This document shows, piece by piece, positions 24,641 to 32,376 of a stretch of 64,000 bases of DNA. Position 1 is the first letter of the stretch; each line of letters opens with the position of its first letter. A model generated the notes under the pieces. That model saw only the letters and a program-made list of their open reading frames with translations, was not told the origin of the DNA and did no database searches. This DNA is from Prauserella halophila (lineage in GTDB: Bacteria; Actinomycetota; Actinomycetes; Mycobacteriales; Pseudonocardiaceae), in contig NZ_JAMTCQ010000009.1 of NCBI RefSeq assembly GCF_024171895.1, forward strand, positions 905,318 through 969,317, written 5' to 3'. The translations under genes were made by a program, and so were the position numbers.

Positions 24641-25335
24641 GATGAGGACTCCTCTCCCGTGTAAACCCGGACTGTGCCGTCCGGTTGGACAACCCGCAAG
24701 CGTGCGCCTGCCGGAAGCAGGCGTGCGAGGTATTTGTCGCACGTGTACGGCTGCGCTCGGTCGAATGGTCGGGTGCCGCACACCTCGCGGTCGATCACCA
24801 CCGTTTCGTCCCGTCCACCTTGTTCGCGCATGGCAACTGCGATCTTCACTTCGACGTGCCGAGCCAGTTGTACAACGGCGGGCGAGAGGTCTGATCGGCT
24901 CCGCAAGTACTGCGCGGTCTTGTTGTGGTGGTCGTCGCTGGTTCCGCTGGTGATGCGTACGGACCACCCGTCGGAACGGACCCACTCACCGACCGCTGCT
25001 GTTCCAGGTGCGGCTCGGCTGCCCACCCGTTGTCGTGCCTGGTGGAGCCGTTCAGTCTGCGGGGTGGAGCTCCCGGCAGCGGCGGCCGCGGCTGCGGCAC
25101 CGGTGTGATGGTCAGCGGCTTGCTCGAGCAACGCGCGCACGTGCACCAAGGTGGTTGCGCTTGCCTCCGCGGCGGCGAGTGCCTCGCGGAGGAGGCCCAC
25201 CGTGTCGTCGGTGCCGAGCAGCTCGGCGAGTGCGATGCCGACTGACTCCGAATGCGAGGTCAGGTCGGCTACGCGGTCGGCCGGCACTGACGCGGCGAGC
25301 ACACGCAGTCGCTCGGCATCATCGCGCATGGTCAT
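24637..25335 (-). CDS. DddA-like (SCP1.201-type) cytidine deaminase toxin
   Basis: A 232-residue protein. Residues ~1-77 form a helical domain; ~78-115 are an Ala/Gln-rich linker. The C-terminal half matches DddA-like double-stranded-DNA cytidine deaminases: WVRSDGWSVRITSGTSDDH near 118, the catalytic HVE at 160-162, and zinc cysteines C186 (REVCGT) and C199 (PYTCDKYLARLLPAGARL). The family converts cytosine to uracil in duplex DNA, usually as an interbacterial toxin. Here there is no signal peptide, LXG or RHS delivery domain, so it may act inside the cell or be carried by the small partner proteins. ATGA overlap with the 83-residue gene upstream and with the immunity gene downstream. Confidence 0.82.
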   Translation of the reverse strand: MTMRDDAERLRVLAASVPADRVADLTSHSESVGIALAELLGTDDTVGLLREALAAAEASATTLVHVRALLEQAADHHTGAAAAAAAAGSSTPQTERLHQARQRVGSRAAPGTAAVGEWVRSDGWSVRITSGTSDDHHNKTAQYLRSRSDLSPAVVQLARHVEVKIAVAMREQGGRDETVVIDREVCGTRPFDRAQPYTCDKYLARLLPAGARLRVVQPDGTVRVYTGEESSS

Positions 25336-25583
25336 AGCATGTGGTGTTCGGCCTTCTGTTGGATCACGAGCTTGGCCTGCTCCAACGCGGAGGCGACGTT
25401 GTGCAGCTGCTCGGATGCCTGTGCGATGGCACCGTGGATCTCGGCGGCACTGCTCGTGTCGCCGAGGACTGCGTGGACCTGGTGCCGCAGGGTCTCCAAT
25501 TCGCCGAGTACCGCTTGTGCTTGCCCGTCGGGCACCTGCTCGGAGAGTGCCGCGAGTTGTTGTGCCTGTTCATGAATGCTCAT
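25332..25583 (-). CDS. Small helical protein resembling the deaminase N-terminal domain
   Basis: An 83-residue, fully helical protein without named family. Its sequence lines up with the first ~77 residues of the deaminase (AQQLAALSEQVP vs AERLRVLAASVP; VLGDT vs LLGTDD; ending KAEHH vs AADHH), so it is probably a free-standing copy of that domain. AGGAGG lies about 8 bases before its ATG and its stop overlaps the deaminase start. A chaperone, dimer partner or export adaptor for the toxin are possible roles. The size recalls WXG100 partners, but I see no WXG motif. Confidence 0.72.
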   Translation of the reverse strand: MSIHEQAQQLAALSEQVPDGQAQAVLGELETLRHQVHAVLGDTSSAAEIHGAIAQASEQLHNVASALEQAKLVIQQKAEHHML

Positions 25584-25592
25584 GTCGACCTC

Positions 25593-25826
25593 CTACTCGG
25601 TGTGCGCGTCGATGACCACGCGGGCGGGTGCCGGGTGTCCGTCCAATTCGGATTCTCGGGCGAGGAAGGCTGCGGCCAGCTCGCCCAGTGATCTGCCTAT
25701 GGCGCGCAGAGCGTCGGCGGGGAGTTGGCCATCGTGCTGGTGTGCCATGAGATCCGAGACGGCACGGCCGAAGTCGGCGTTCAGCTGCGCGGCTCGTGCC
25801 AGCAGTCGGCGGTCCTGTTCGATCAC
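25593..25826 (-). CDS. Small helical protein of the deaminase operon
   Basis: A 77-residue helical protein (MIEQDRRLLARAAQLNADFG... ending ARVVIDAHTE). No family recognised. It starts with GTG overlapping the previous gene's stop (GTGA) and ends ten bases before the 83-residue gene, whose RBS lies in that gap. Its place in an unbroken five-gene operon suggests it works with the deaminase module. Confidence 0.65.
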   Translation of the reverse strand: MIEQDRRLLARAAQLNADFGRAVSDLMAHQHDGQLPADALRAIGRSLGELAAAFLARESELDGHPAPARVVIDAHTE

Positions 25827-26074
25827 GGGTCGAGCCCCAGGTATTCGAGCTGGCAGAAGGTGCAGTCGAAGCGCGGCTCGGGCGGGTGGCGTGGTGTGCG
25901 CAGCGGCATCTCATGGAGGGCGCCGCACAGGGTCTCCACGACGGTCCCTGCCGGCGGCGGGGTCGCGAACCGCGTCAGATGCCGGACGGCGTCGTTCGCC
26001 ACCTGGAAGCCCGGCACGTCGTCGAACTTCAGATGGACGTAGTCGAGCTGGATCTGGTCACTCGCAGTGGTCAT
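25823..26074 (-). CDS. Small protein with a CxxC motif, first gene of the deaminase operon
   Basis: An 83-residue protein from ATG 26074. It begins TTASDQIQLDYVHLKFDDVP and ends FDCTFCQLEYLGLDP; together with LCGALHEMP the Cys/His residues could bind zinc. No family recognised. No good RBS is seen; a longer frame exists upstream, so the start is uncertain. It is divergent from the XRE regulator at 26318 across ~240 bases, where the operon promoter must lie. Confidence 0.6.
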   Translation of the reverse strand: MTTASDQIQLDYVHLKFDDVPGFQVANDAVRHLTRFATPPPAGTVVETLCGALHEMPLRTPRHPPEPRFDCTFCQLEYLGLDP

Positions 26075-26317
26075 CACTCGTAGCCGCGTCTTTCTTGATA
26101 CGTGTCTGCCTTGTTCTGGACGCTGGGCGCCGCTCCATGTCGTCGGCACCGCCGGTGGGTGTGTGCCGGTGCGTCGGTGCCGAAGGCCGAGTGAAGCGGT
26201 GGCGGATTGCATGAGCCAGAGCAGGATTGCTGCACGAATGCTGCAGAGATGCTGCGAGCAGGGCGGTGACCTGCGAAGATCGTTGGACGAGTTACGGGCG
26301 CTGATGGGGGCGAGTGA

Positions 26318-27559
26318 ATGTCAAGCAGGCGGGAGGGCCTTGCGCGTCGCCGCTCCGCGGTGGGGTTGACGCAGGAACGGCTGGCTGAGCTGCTGGGCGT
26401 CGAGCGGTCGACGATCTACCGCTGGGAGTCCGGCGCGGTCAATCCGCAGCCGGAGTTGCAGCCACGGTTGGCGCGTGCACTGGAGGTGACGGCAGCCGAG
26501 CTCTCGGAACTTCTCGGCGGTGCCTCTGCGCCGCGTGCCGTCTCGCCGAGATCGTCGTCGCAGCCTGCAGTCCGAGTGCGTCCGGGCAATGCCAATCTCG
26601 GTGCACGTCCTCAGGACTTCCTCGCAGCGACGGTGGTGGAGACGCCGGTGCCGAGACGTCTGGGGAACGCCGACGTGGAGCATGTGCGCGCGGCGACGCG
26701 GGCGGTTGCGTCGGCGGAGAATCTCTTCGGTGGTGGAGTGTCCTGCGAGGCGTCGATGGCGCAGTTGCGCTGGGCAGGGAGACTGCTCGATGTCCCGGCG
26801 TCGCGGCCTGTGCGGCAGGACATGGCGGAGGCGGTTGGGAACATGGCTGGCGTGGCCGCGTTCGCGGCTTTCGACATCGCCGAACACACCGTCGCTGATC
26901 GGTGTTTCGCGTTCGCGCTCTGGTGCGCAGATGAGGCGGGATCGTGGGATCTACGCGCCAACACGCTGGCGGAGATGGCGCGCAAGGCGACGTACCGGGG
27001 CCGGTTCGACGAGGCGTTGGAGTTGATCGAGTACGCACAGGTCCGCTCCGACCGGGTCACGGCGACGGCACGAGTGATGCTGGCTACGCTGCGCGCCCGT
27101 CTGTTGGCGCTGACCGGCAGGCATGCGCACGCGTGCGCCGAGATCGACCGTGCCGACGCCGAGTTCGTCGACCGCAATGCCGAGCTGGATCCGCCGTGGT
27201 TGTGTTACTACGACGCCGCAGAGCATCAGGGCAGTACTGGCAAAGCATTGATCCCGATCGCTCGCTCCGGCGACGACCCGGAAGCGGCGGCAGGCCGGCT
27301 TGCGAAGGCGGTCGAGCTACAGGCGGCGGCGTATCCGCGGTCGCGCGCGTTCTCGCAGGCCCGGCTGGCCTCGCTGCTGATTGAGACCGGCCATCCGCGA
27401 CAGGCTGTGGAGGTTGGGCACGAGGCTGTACTGGCTGCAGCGGCCGTGCGATCTACGCGGCTGACAACAGAACTGCATGGCCTGGCGCAGGCGGCGAGTG
27501 CGTATGCGCAGGTCGGCGATGTTGTCGACCTGCGACGTGAGATCGCGCGCCTCGGGTGA
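26318..27559 (+). CDS. XRE-family transcriptional regulator with a long helical C-terminal domain
   Basis: A 413-residue protein. The N-terminal XRE helix-turn-helix (GLTQERLAELLGVERSTIYR) spans residues ~15-60. The remaining ~330 residues are Ala-rich helices with repeat-like pairs (ANTLAEMARKATYRGRFDEA, LELIEYAQVRSDRVTATARV), similar to TPR-type sensing domains of actinobacterial XRE regulators. It is divergent from the deaminase operon and is followed 13 bases later by a phosphotransferase, so it may regulate both. The signal is unknown. GC is somewhat lower than in the flanking metabolic genes. Confidence 0.82.
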   Translation: MSSRREGLARRRSAVGLTQERLAELLGVERSTIYRWESGAVNPQPELQPRLARALEVTAAELSELLGGASAPRAVSPRSSSQPAVRVRPGNANLGARPQDFLAATVVETPVPRRLGNADVEHVRAATRAVASAENLFGGGVSCEASMAQLRWAGRLLDVPASRPVRQDMAEAVGNMAGVAAFAAFDIAEHTVADRCFAFALWCADEAGSWDLRANTLAEMARKATYRGRFDEALELIEYAQVRSDRVTATARVMLATLRARLLALTGRHAHACAEIDRADAEFVDRNAELDPPWLCYYDAAEHQGSTGKALIPIARSGDDPEAAAGRLAKAVELQAAAYPRSRAFSQARLASLLIETGHPRQAVEVGHEAVLAAAAVRSTRLTTELHGLAQAASAYAQVGDVVDLRREIARLG

Positions 27560-27572
27560 CACCATCGGCGAC

Positions 27573-28463
27573 GTGGCCCGACCGTTGACCAGTGCAGAGG
27601 AAGTCCTGACCGTGGCGGCAGACGAGGCAGGTCTGGATGTCACGGCAGCCTCGTTGATCCGTGACGGCTCGAACGTCATGTATCGGTTGCAGGGGAGGAT
27701 CGTGGCGAGGGTCGGGCCGACGGGCACCGGTGACATCGCGGCTCGGCAGATCGATGTGTCCCGGTGGCTCGCGTCGTCCGGCGTCACTGTGGTGAGGGCG
27801 CTCGACGAGGTCCCGCAACCGACGGTGGTGGACGGACGTCCGGTCACGTGGTGGTACGAGTTGCCGGAGCATCGCCCGGCAACCACGGCCGAGCTGGGCG
27901 CCGTCCTGCGCGAAGTGCATGCGCTGCGTGCTCCCGACCAGCTGGAGTTGCCTCGATTCGACCCGTTGTCGGGCGTCGCGGAGCGCATCGCCGCCGCGGA
28001 TCATGTGCCCGGCGACGATCGGGCCTGCCTGGGCAAGCGGGTCGAAGACCTGCGCGGACGGCTTGCGAAGGTCGCGACGGATGGTCGTGACGGGGTCGTG
28101 CACGGCGACGCGTGGCAGGGCAACGTCGCCGTACCCGTGGCAGGCGGCCCGCCGATCCTGCTGGATCTCGAACACGTCTCCCGTGGCTACCAGGACTGGG
28201 ATCTCATTCCCGTAGCGGTGGATCACACGGACTTCGCGCGCGTGAGCCGCGCGGACTACGAGGAATTCGTGACCGCCTACGGCGGCCACGACGTGACGAC
28301 CACGGCGGCCTTCCGAGTCCTCGCCGACAGCCAGGAGTTGCGCTGGGTCGCCTTCGTACTCGGCAAAGCGGTTGCCAGCGCCCAGGCTGCACGTGAGACG
28401 CGCCACCGCATCGCCTGCCTACGCGGCCAGGTCGACCGGCCGTGGTTCTGGACAGCGTTCTAG
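27573..28463 (+). CDS. Aminoglycoside phosphotransferase-family kinase
   Basis: A 296-residue APH/choline-kinase-fold enzyme. The Brenner-type catalytic motif is VVHGDAWQGNV near residue 175 and the metal-binding Asp is in ILLDLEHVSRGYQDWDL near 195. The nucleotide-binding region (LIRDGSNVMYRLQGRIVARV) lies near 30. These kinases phosphorylate aminoglycosides, sugars or other small molecules; the actinobacterial version beside XRE and Nudix genes is uncharacterised to my knowledge. The GTG at 27573 was chosen as the first start after the XRE stop; the frame is open further back. A true resistance role cannot be claimed. Confidence 0.8.
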   Translation: MARPLTSAEEVLTVAADEAGLDVTAASLIRDGSNVMYRLQGRIVARVGPTGTGDIAARQIDVSRWLASSGVTVVRALDEVPQPTVVDGRPVTWWYELPEHRPATTAELGAVLREVHALRAPDQLELPRFDPLSGVAERIAAADHVPGDDRACLGKRVEDLRGRLAKVATDGRDGVVHGDAWQGNVAVPVAGGPPILLDLEHVSRGYQDWDLIPVAVDHTDFARVSRADYEEFVTAYGGHDVTTTAAFRVLADSQELRWVAFVLGKAVASAQAARETRHRIACLRGQVDRPWFWTAF

Positions 28464-28652
28464 GCGTGACCCCAGCTCACGCCGTATGGCACCTGGTCGG
28501 TGGCGTGTGGCTGGCGCTCGCTGTCCCAGCGGCCGCTCTCACCTGAGCGTCACCCCGATGTCGGAACCGTGGAACGTCAGGGGGCACCGATATCGTGATC
28601 CCATCGACCCGGCAGAACCTAACGCGCTGTGAGCGCAGGAGACCAACACAAC

Positions 28653-30221
28653 ATGGCACCGACCACCAAGGAAGCGCAGCGCGCAGAGCTGCACAAGGCG
28701 ATCTGGAAGATCGCGACCGATCTGCGCGGCACCGTCGACGGCTGGGACTTCAAGTCCTATGTCCTCGGGATGCTCTTCTACCGGTTCATCTCGGAGAACC
28801 TGACCTCGTACCTCAACAACAGCGAGCGAGAGGCCGGTAACGAGACCTTCGACTACGTCACTCTCCGCGACGACGAGGCCGAGTACGGTCGTGCCGAGAC
28901 GGTAGCCGAGAAGGGTTTCTACATCCTGCCGTCGGAGCTGTTCGTCAACGTGCGCACGCGCGCCCAGTATGACGAGAACCTGAACGAGACGCTCGAGCGA
29001 GTCTTCAAGAACATCGAGGGATCGGCGCTCGGAACCGAGAGCGAAGACGACCTGAAGGGTCTGTTCGACGACTTCAATGTCAACAGCCCGAAGCTTGGCA
29101 GCACGGTCGCGCAGCGCAACCGGAAGCTCGCCGACCTGCTGGACAAGATCGGTGACATGCCGCTGGGCAGCTTCCAGGACAACTCGATCGACATGTTCGG
29201 CGACGCCTACGAGTACCTCATGCAGATGTACGCGGCGAACGCGGGCAAATCGGGCGGTGAGTACTACACGCCCCAAGAGGTCTCGGAGTTGCTGGCAAAG
29301 ATCACAGTGGTGGGCAAGAAGACGGTCAACAAGGTTTACGACCCGGCTGTCGGCTCCGGATCGCTGCTGCTGAAGTTCGCGAAGGTCCTCGGCAAGGATC
29401 GCGTGCGTAAGGGGTTCTATGGCCAGGAGATCAACCTGACCACCTACAACCTCGCGCGGATCAACATGTTCCTGCACGACATCAACTACGCTGACTTCGA
29501 TCTGGCGCACGGCGACACCTTGATCGACCCGGTTCACTGGGATGACGAGCCGTTCGAGGCGATCGTCTCCAACCCGCCTTACTCGACCAGGTGGGAAGGC
29601 GACGCCAACCCGTTGCTGATCAATGATGAGCGGTATGCCCCGGCCGGGGTGTTGGCGCCGAAGTCGAAGGCCGACCTCGCCTTCACGATGCACATGCTCA
29701 GCTGGCTGGCTGTGAACGGCACCGCTGCGATCGTCCAGTTCCCAGGCGTGTTGTACCGAGGCGGGGCGGAGAAGAAGATCCGTCAGTACTTGGTCGACAA
29801 CAACTACGTCGACGCCGTGATCCAGCTGCCGCCGGACCTATTCTTCGGCACCACGATCGCGACCTGCATCCTGGTTCTGAAGAAGTCGAAGAAGACCAAC
29901 GACGTGCTGCTCATCGATGCGTCGGCGGAGTTCAAGCGTGCCGGCAACAAGAACAAACTCTTGGAAACGCACCAGTCGAAGATCCTCGACGCGTTCACTG
30001 CGCGCGAGGATGTCGACCACATCACGAAGCTCGTCGCAGTCGAGGAAATCGCCGCGAACGACTACAACATCGCCGTGTCGTCCTATGTGGAGGCGGCGGA
30101 CACCCGCGAAGAGATCGACATCACCGAGCTGAACGCTGAGATCGCCCGCATCGTCGAGCGGCAGGCAGAACTCCGTACGGCGATCGACGAGATCGTGGCG
30201 GATCTGGAGGACACAAAGTAG
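28653..30221 (+). CDS. hsdM: Type I restriction-modification system methyltransferase subunit
   Basis: A 522-residue HsdM. An N-terminal helical domain (LHKAIWKIATDLRGTVDGWD near residue 12) precedes an N6-adenine methylase domain with the SAM motif VYDPAVGSGSLLLKF near 228 and catalytic NPPY near 307 (IVSNPPYSTRW). It methylates adenine in the target read by HsdS and protects host DNA. The ATG at 28653 is preferred because AGGAG lies 11 bases upstream; a GTG at 28629 has none. The stop overlaps the next GTG by one base. First gene of an hsdM-mrr-hsdS-hsdR operon. Confidence 0.95.
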   Translation: MAPTTKEAQRAELHKAIWKIATDLRGTVDGWDFKSYVLGMLFYRFISENLTSYLNNSEREAGNETFDYVTLRDDEAEYGRAETVAEKGFYILPSELFVNVRTRAQYDENLNETLERVFKNIEGSALGTESEDDLKGLFDDFNVNSPKLGSTVAQRNRKLADLLDKIGDMPLGSFQDNSIDMFGDAYEYLMQMYAANAGKSGGEYYTPQEVSELLAKITVVGKKTVNKVYDPAVGSGSLLLKFAKVLGKDRVRKGFYGQEINLTTYNLARINMFLHDINYADFDLAHGDTLIDPVHWDDEPFEAIVSNPPYSTRWEGDANPLLINDERYAPAGVLAPKSKADLAFTMHMLSWLAVNGTAAIVQFPGVLYRGGAEKKIRQYLVDNNYVDAVIQLPPDLFFGTTIATCILVLKKSKKTNDVLLIDASAEFKRAGNKNKLLETHQSKILDAFTAREDVDHITKLVAVEEIAANDYNIAVSSYVEAADTREEIDITELNAEIARIVERQAELRTAIDEIVADLEDTK

Positions 30222-31147
30222 TGACTAACATGCCCAACTGGGAAGGCTTCATGATCCCGACGCTCAAGGTGATGAGCGACGACGTCGTTCGCCACCGGCG
30301 TGAGTTCCAGCCGCTGGTGGCCGACGAGGTGCAGCTCAACGATGAGCAGAGGAAGGAGTTGCTCCCGTCCGGCAGGCAGGTCAAGTACAAGAACCGCATC
30401 GGGTGGGCAGTCTCGTTCATGACAAATGTCGGTGCGTTCACTCGTCCACAGCGTGGTCACTACCAGATCACTGACGCGGGCAGGGAGCTTGTCAAGCTCT
30501 TTCCTAACGGCGTCAAGGAGCGTGACATCGCGGCGCTCGGTGACGACCCGAACTCGCCGATCCGCGTCTATGTCGCGACCAGCAAGAACAAGCAGACCAG
30601 CAGCGCGGCCGTCGCCGCGATCGACGAGTCTTCGATGACGCCGATCGAGCAGGTGCAGAGCGGCATCGAACGCATCCACGACGAGATCACGGTCGAGCTC
30701 CTCACCCGGCTGCAGGGGAAGGATCCCGGCTTCTTCGAGCAGGCGGTCGTAGATTTGCTGCTCGCGATGGGCTACGGCGGCACGGCGGGCACCGGTAACG
30801 TCACGCAGCTCAGCAATGACGGTGGTTTCGACGGCGTGATTGACCAGGACATCCTGGGTCTCAACCGCGTATACATCCAGGCCAAGCGTTACAAGGACGA
30901 GAACATCGTCGGTCGTCCGGATCTGCAGGCGTTCGTCGGCGCACTCAGTGGCAAGGCCGACAGTGGCGTGTTCATCACGACCAGCCGCTTTTCGGATAAC
31001 GCCCGTACTTACGCCGAGAACGTGCCGACCCGCATCATCCTGATCGACGGCAAGCGTCTCACCAGCCTGATGATCCGCTACGGCGTCGGCGTGCAGGTCA
31101 AGGAAACCTACAAGGTCGTCGAGATCGACGAGGACTTCTTCGCATGA
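30221..31147 (+). CDS. mrr: Mrr-family restriction endonuclease inside the type I operon
   Basis: A 308-residue Mrr protein. An N-terminal winged-helix Mrr_N domain (residues ~8-100) precedes a PD-(D/E)xK nuclease domain: FFEQAVVDLLLAMGYGG near 170, GGFDGVIDQD near 201 and the catalytic QAKRYKDENI near 220. Mrr enzymes cleave methylated DNA. Placement is unusual: the gene sits between hsdM and hsdS, starting on the last base of the hsdM stop and ending in an ATGA overlap with hsdS. It may be a backup against foreign methylation or be guided by the Hsd complex; this is inferred. Confidence 0.9.
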   Translation: MTNMPNWEGFMIPTLKVMSDDVVRHRREFQPLVADEVQLNDEQRKELLPSGRQVKYKNRIGWAVSFMTNVGAFTRPQRGHYQITDAGRELVKLFPNGVKERDIAALGDDPNSPIRVYVATSKNKQTSSAAVAAIDESSMTPIEQVQSGIERIHDEITVELLTRLQGKDPGFFEQAVVDLLLAMGYGGTAGTGNVTQLSNDGGFDGVIDQDILGLNRVYIQAKRYKDENIVGRPDLQAFVGALSGKADSGVFITTSRFSDNARTYAENVPTRIILIDGKRLTSLMIRYGVGVQVKETYKVVEIDEDFFA

Positions 31148-32376
31148 ACCGCATTGATAAATTGATAGAGGAACTGTGCCCAGACGGGGTGGAGCACAAG
31201 ACTCTCGGCCAGGTTGGCGAGTTCATACGCGGGAGCGGATTGCAGAAGGCCGACCTTCGTGAGGAGGGCGTACCAGCTGTCCACTATGGGCAGATCCACA
31301 CACACTACGGAGTGTGGACAACCAAGACGAGGTCGTTTACAGACGAGGACATTGCGGCCAAGCTTCGTCACGCTCGGCCTGGCGATCTCTTGATCGCGAC
31401 GACAAGTGAGGACGACGACGCAGTCGCGAAGGCAACTGCGTGGCTTGGTGACACCGAAGTTGTGCTTAGTGGTGACGCGTACATCTGCAGGCACGAACTC
31501 GAGCCGAAGTACATGGCCTACTTCTTCCAGTCGACTTCGTTTCAGGACCAGAAGCGCCGCTTTATCTCCGGCGCGAAGGTGCGCCGCGTTTCTGGTGCTT
31601 CGTTGGAGAAGATACGGATCCCCGTGCCACCTCTCGAGGTGCAGCGCGAGATCGTGGGAGTATTGGATAAGTTCACTCAGCTGGAAGCGGAGCTGGAAGA
31701 GGAGCTGGAAGCAGAGCTGGAAGCGCGGCGCGCTCAGTTTGCGCACTATCGGGACGCGCTCGTAACTCAATCGAGTGATGCACGAGCTCGTCTCAGTGAT
31801 CTGGGCACGTTCGTCCGTGGGCGCCGGTTCACCAAAGATGACGTGGTTGAGGAGGGGATTCCAAGCCTCCACTACGGGGAGATATACACGGGGTATGGAA
31901 CGTCCGCGCGTCAGGCCGTGCGGCACGTTCGTGCCGAACTTCGCGGTCAGCTCCGGTTCGCACAACCTGGCAGTGTCATTTTCGCGGGCGTGGGTGAGAC
32001 TGTTGAGGACGTAGGTAAGGCGGTGGCCTGGCTCGGAGACGATCCGATCGCGACCCACGACGATACATTCGCGTTCTCGTCGGATCTCGACCCAAAGTAC
32101 GTCGCATATGCAGTCCAGACAGCCGACTTCCATCGGCAGAAGGAACGCCACGTTTCGCGCGCGAAGGTTAAGCGCGTCGGGGCATCTGGCCTCGGTGCGA
32201 TCGAGATTCCCGTGCCGCCGATGGAGGAGCAACGCCGTATCGTCGACGTGCTCGATAAGTTCGACGCCCTCGTCAACGACATCAGCATTGGCCTTCCAGC
32301 CGAGCTCGCCGCTCGTCGCAAGCAGTATGAGCACTACCGTGACCGTCTCTTGACGTTCAAGGAGCTGACCGCATGA
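31144..32376 (+). CDS. hsdS: Type I restriction-modification specificity subunit
   Basis: A 410-residue HsdS with two target-recognition domains (roughly residues 15-170 and 215-370), each ending in a conserved coiled-coil segment (PVPPLEVQREIVGVLDKF and PVPPMEEQRRIVDVLDKF). The two halves resemble each other (AVHYGQIHTHYG vs SLHYGEIYTGYG). The central spacer carries four 12 bp repeats (LEAE, LEEE, LEAE, LEAR), similar in position to the TAEL repeats of EcoR124. It reads the bipartite target for both methylation and cleavage. ATGA overlaps link it to mrr upstream and hsdR downstream. GC is lower than in flanking genes, as usual for specificity subunits exchanged horizontally. Confidence 0.94.
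   Translation: MNRIDKLIEELCPDGVEHKTLGQVGEFIRGSGLQKADLREEGVPAVHYGQIHTHYGVWTTKTRSFTDEDIAAKLRHARPGDLLIATTSEDDDAVAKATAWLGDTEVVLSGDAYICRHELEPKYMAYFFQSTSFQDQKRRFISGAKVRRVSGASLEKIRIPVPPLEVQREIVGVLDKFTQLEAELEEELEAELEARRAQFAHYRDALVTQSSDARARLSDLGTFVRGRRFTKDDVVEEGIPSLHYGEIYTGYGTSARQAVRHVRAELRGQLRFAQPGSVIFAGVGETVEDVGKAVAWLGDDPIATHDDTFAFSSDLDPKYVAYAVQTADFHRQKERHVSRAKVKRVGASGLGAIEIPVPPMEEQRRIVDVLDKFDALVNDISIGLPAELAARRKQYEHYRDRLLTFKELTA
31681..31728 (+). repeat. Four 12 bp repeats in the hsdS central spacer
   Basis: Units CTGGAAGCGGAG, CTGGAAGAGGAG, CTGGAAGCAGAG and CTGGAAGCGCGG run without gaps. They encode LEAE/LEEE/LEAE/LEAR in the helical spacer between the two recognition domains. Copy-number slippage would stay in frame. 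Confidence 0.92.

Noticed and set aside
27573..28463. Calling the phosphotransferase an aminoglycoside-resistance gene
   Set aside because: The fold motifs are shared by many small-molecule kinases, and its context is an XRE regulator in an accessory island, not a resistance cassette.
31144..32376. HsdS region considered a phase-variable locus with inverted repeats and silent hsdS copies
   Set aside because: No second hsdS or recombinase gene occurs nearby; only the 12 bp spacer repeats suggest possible variation.
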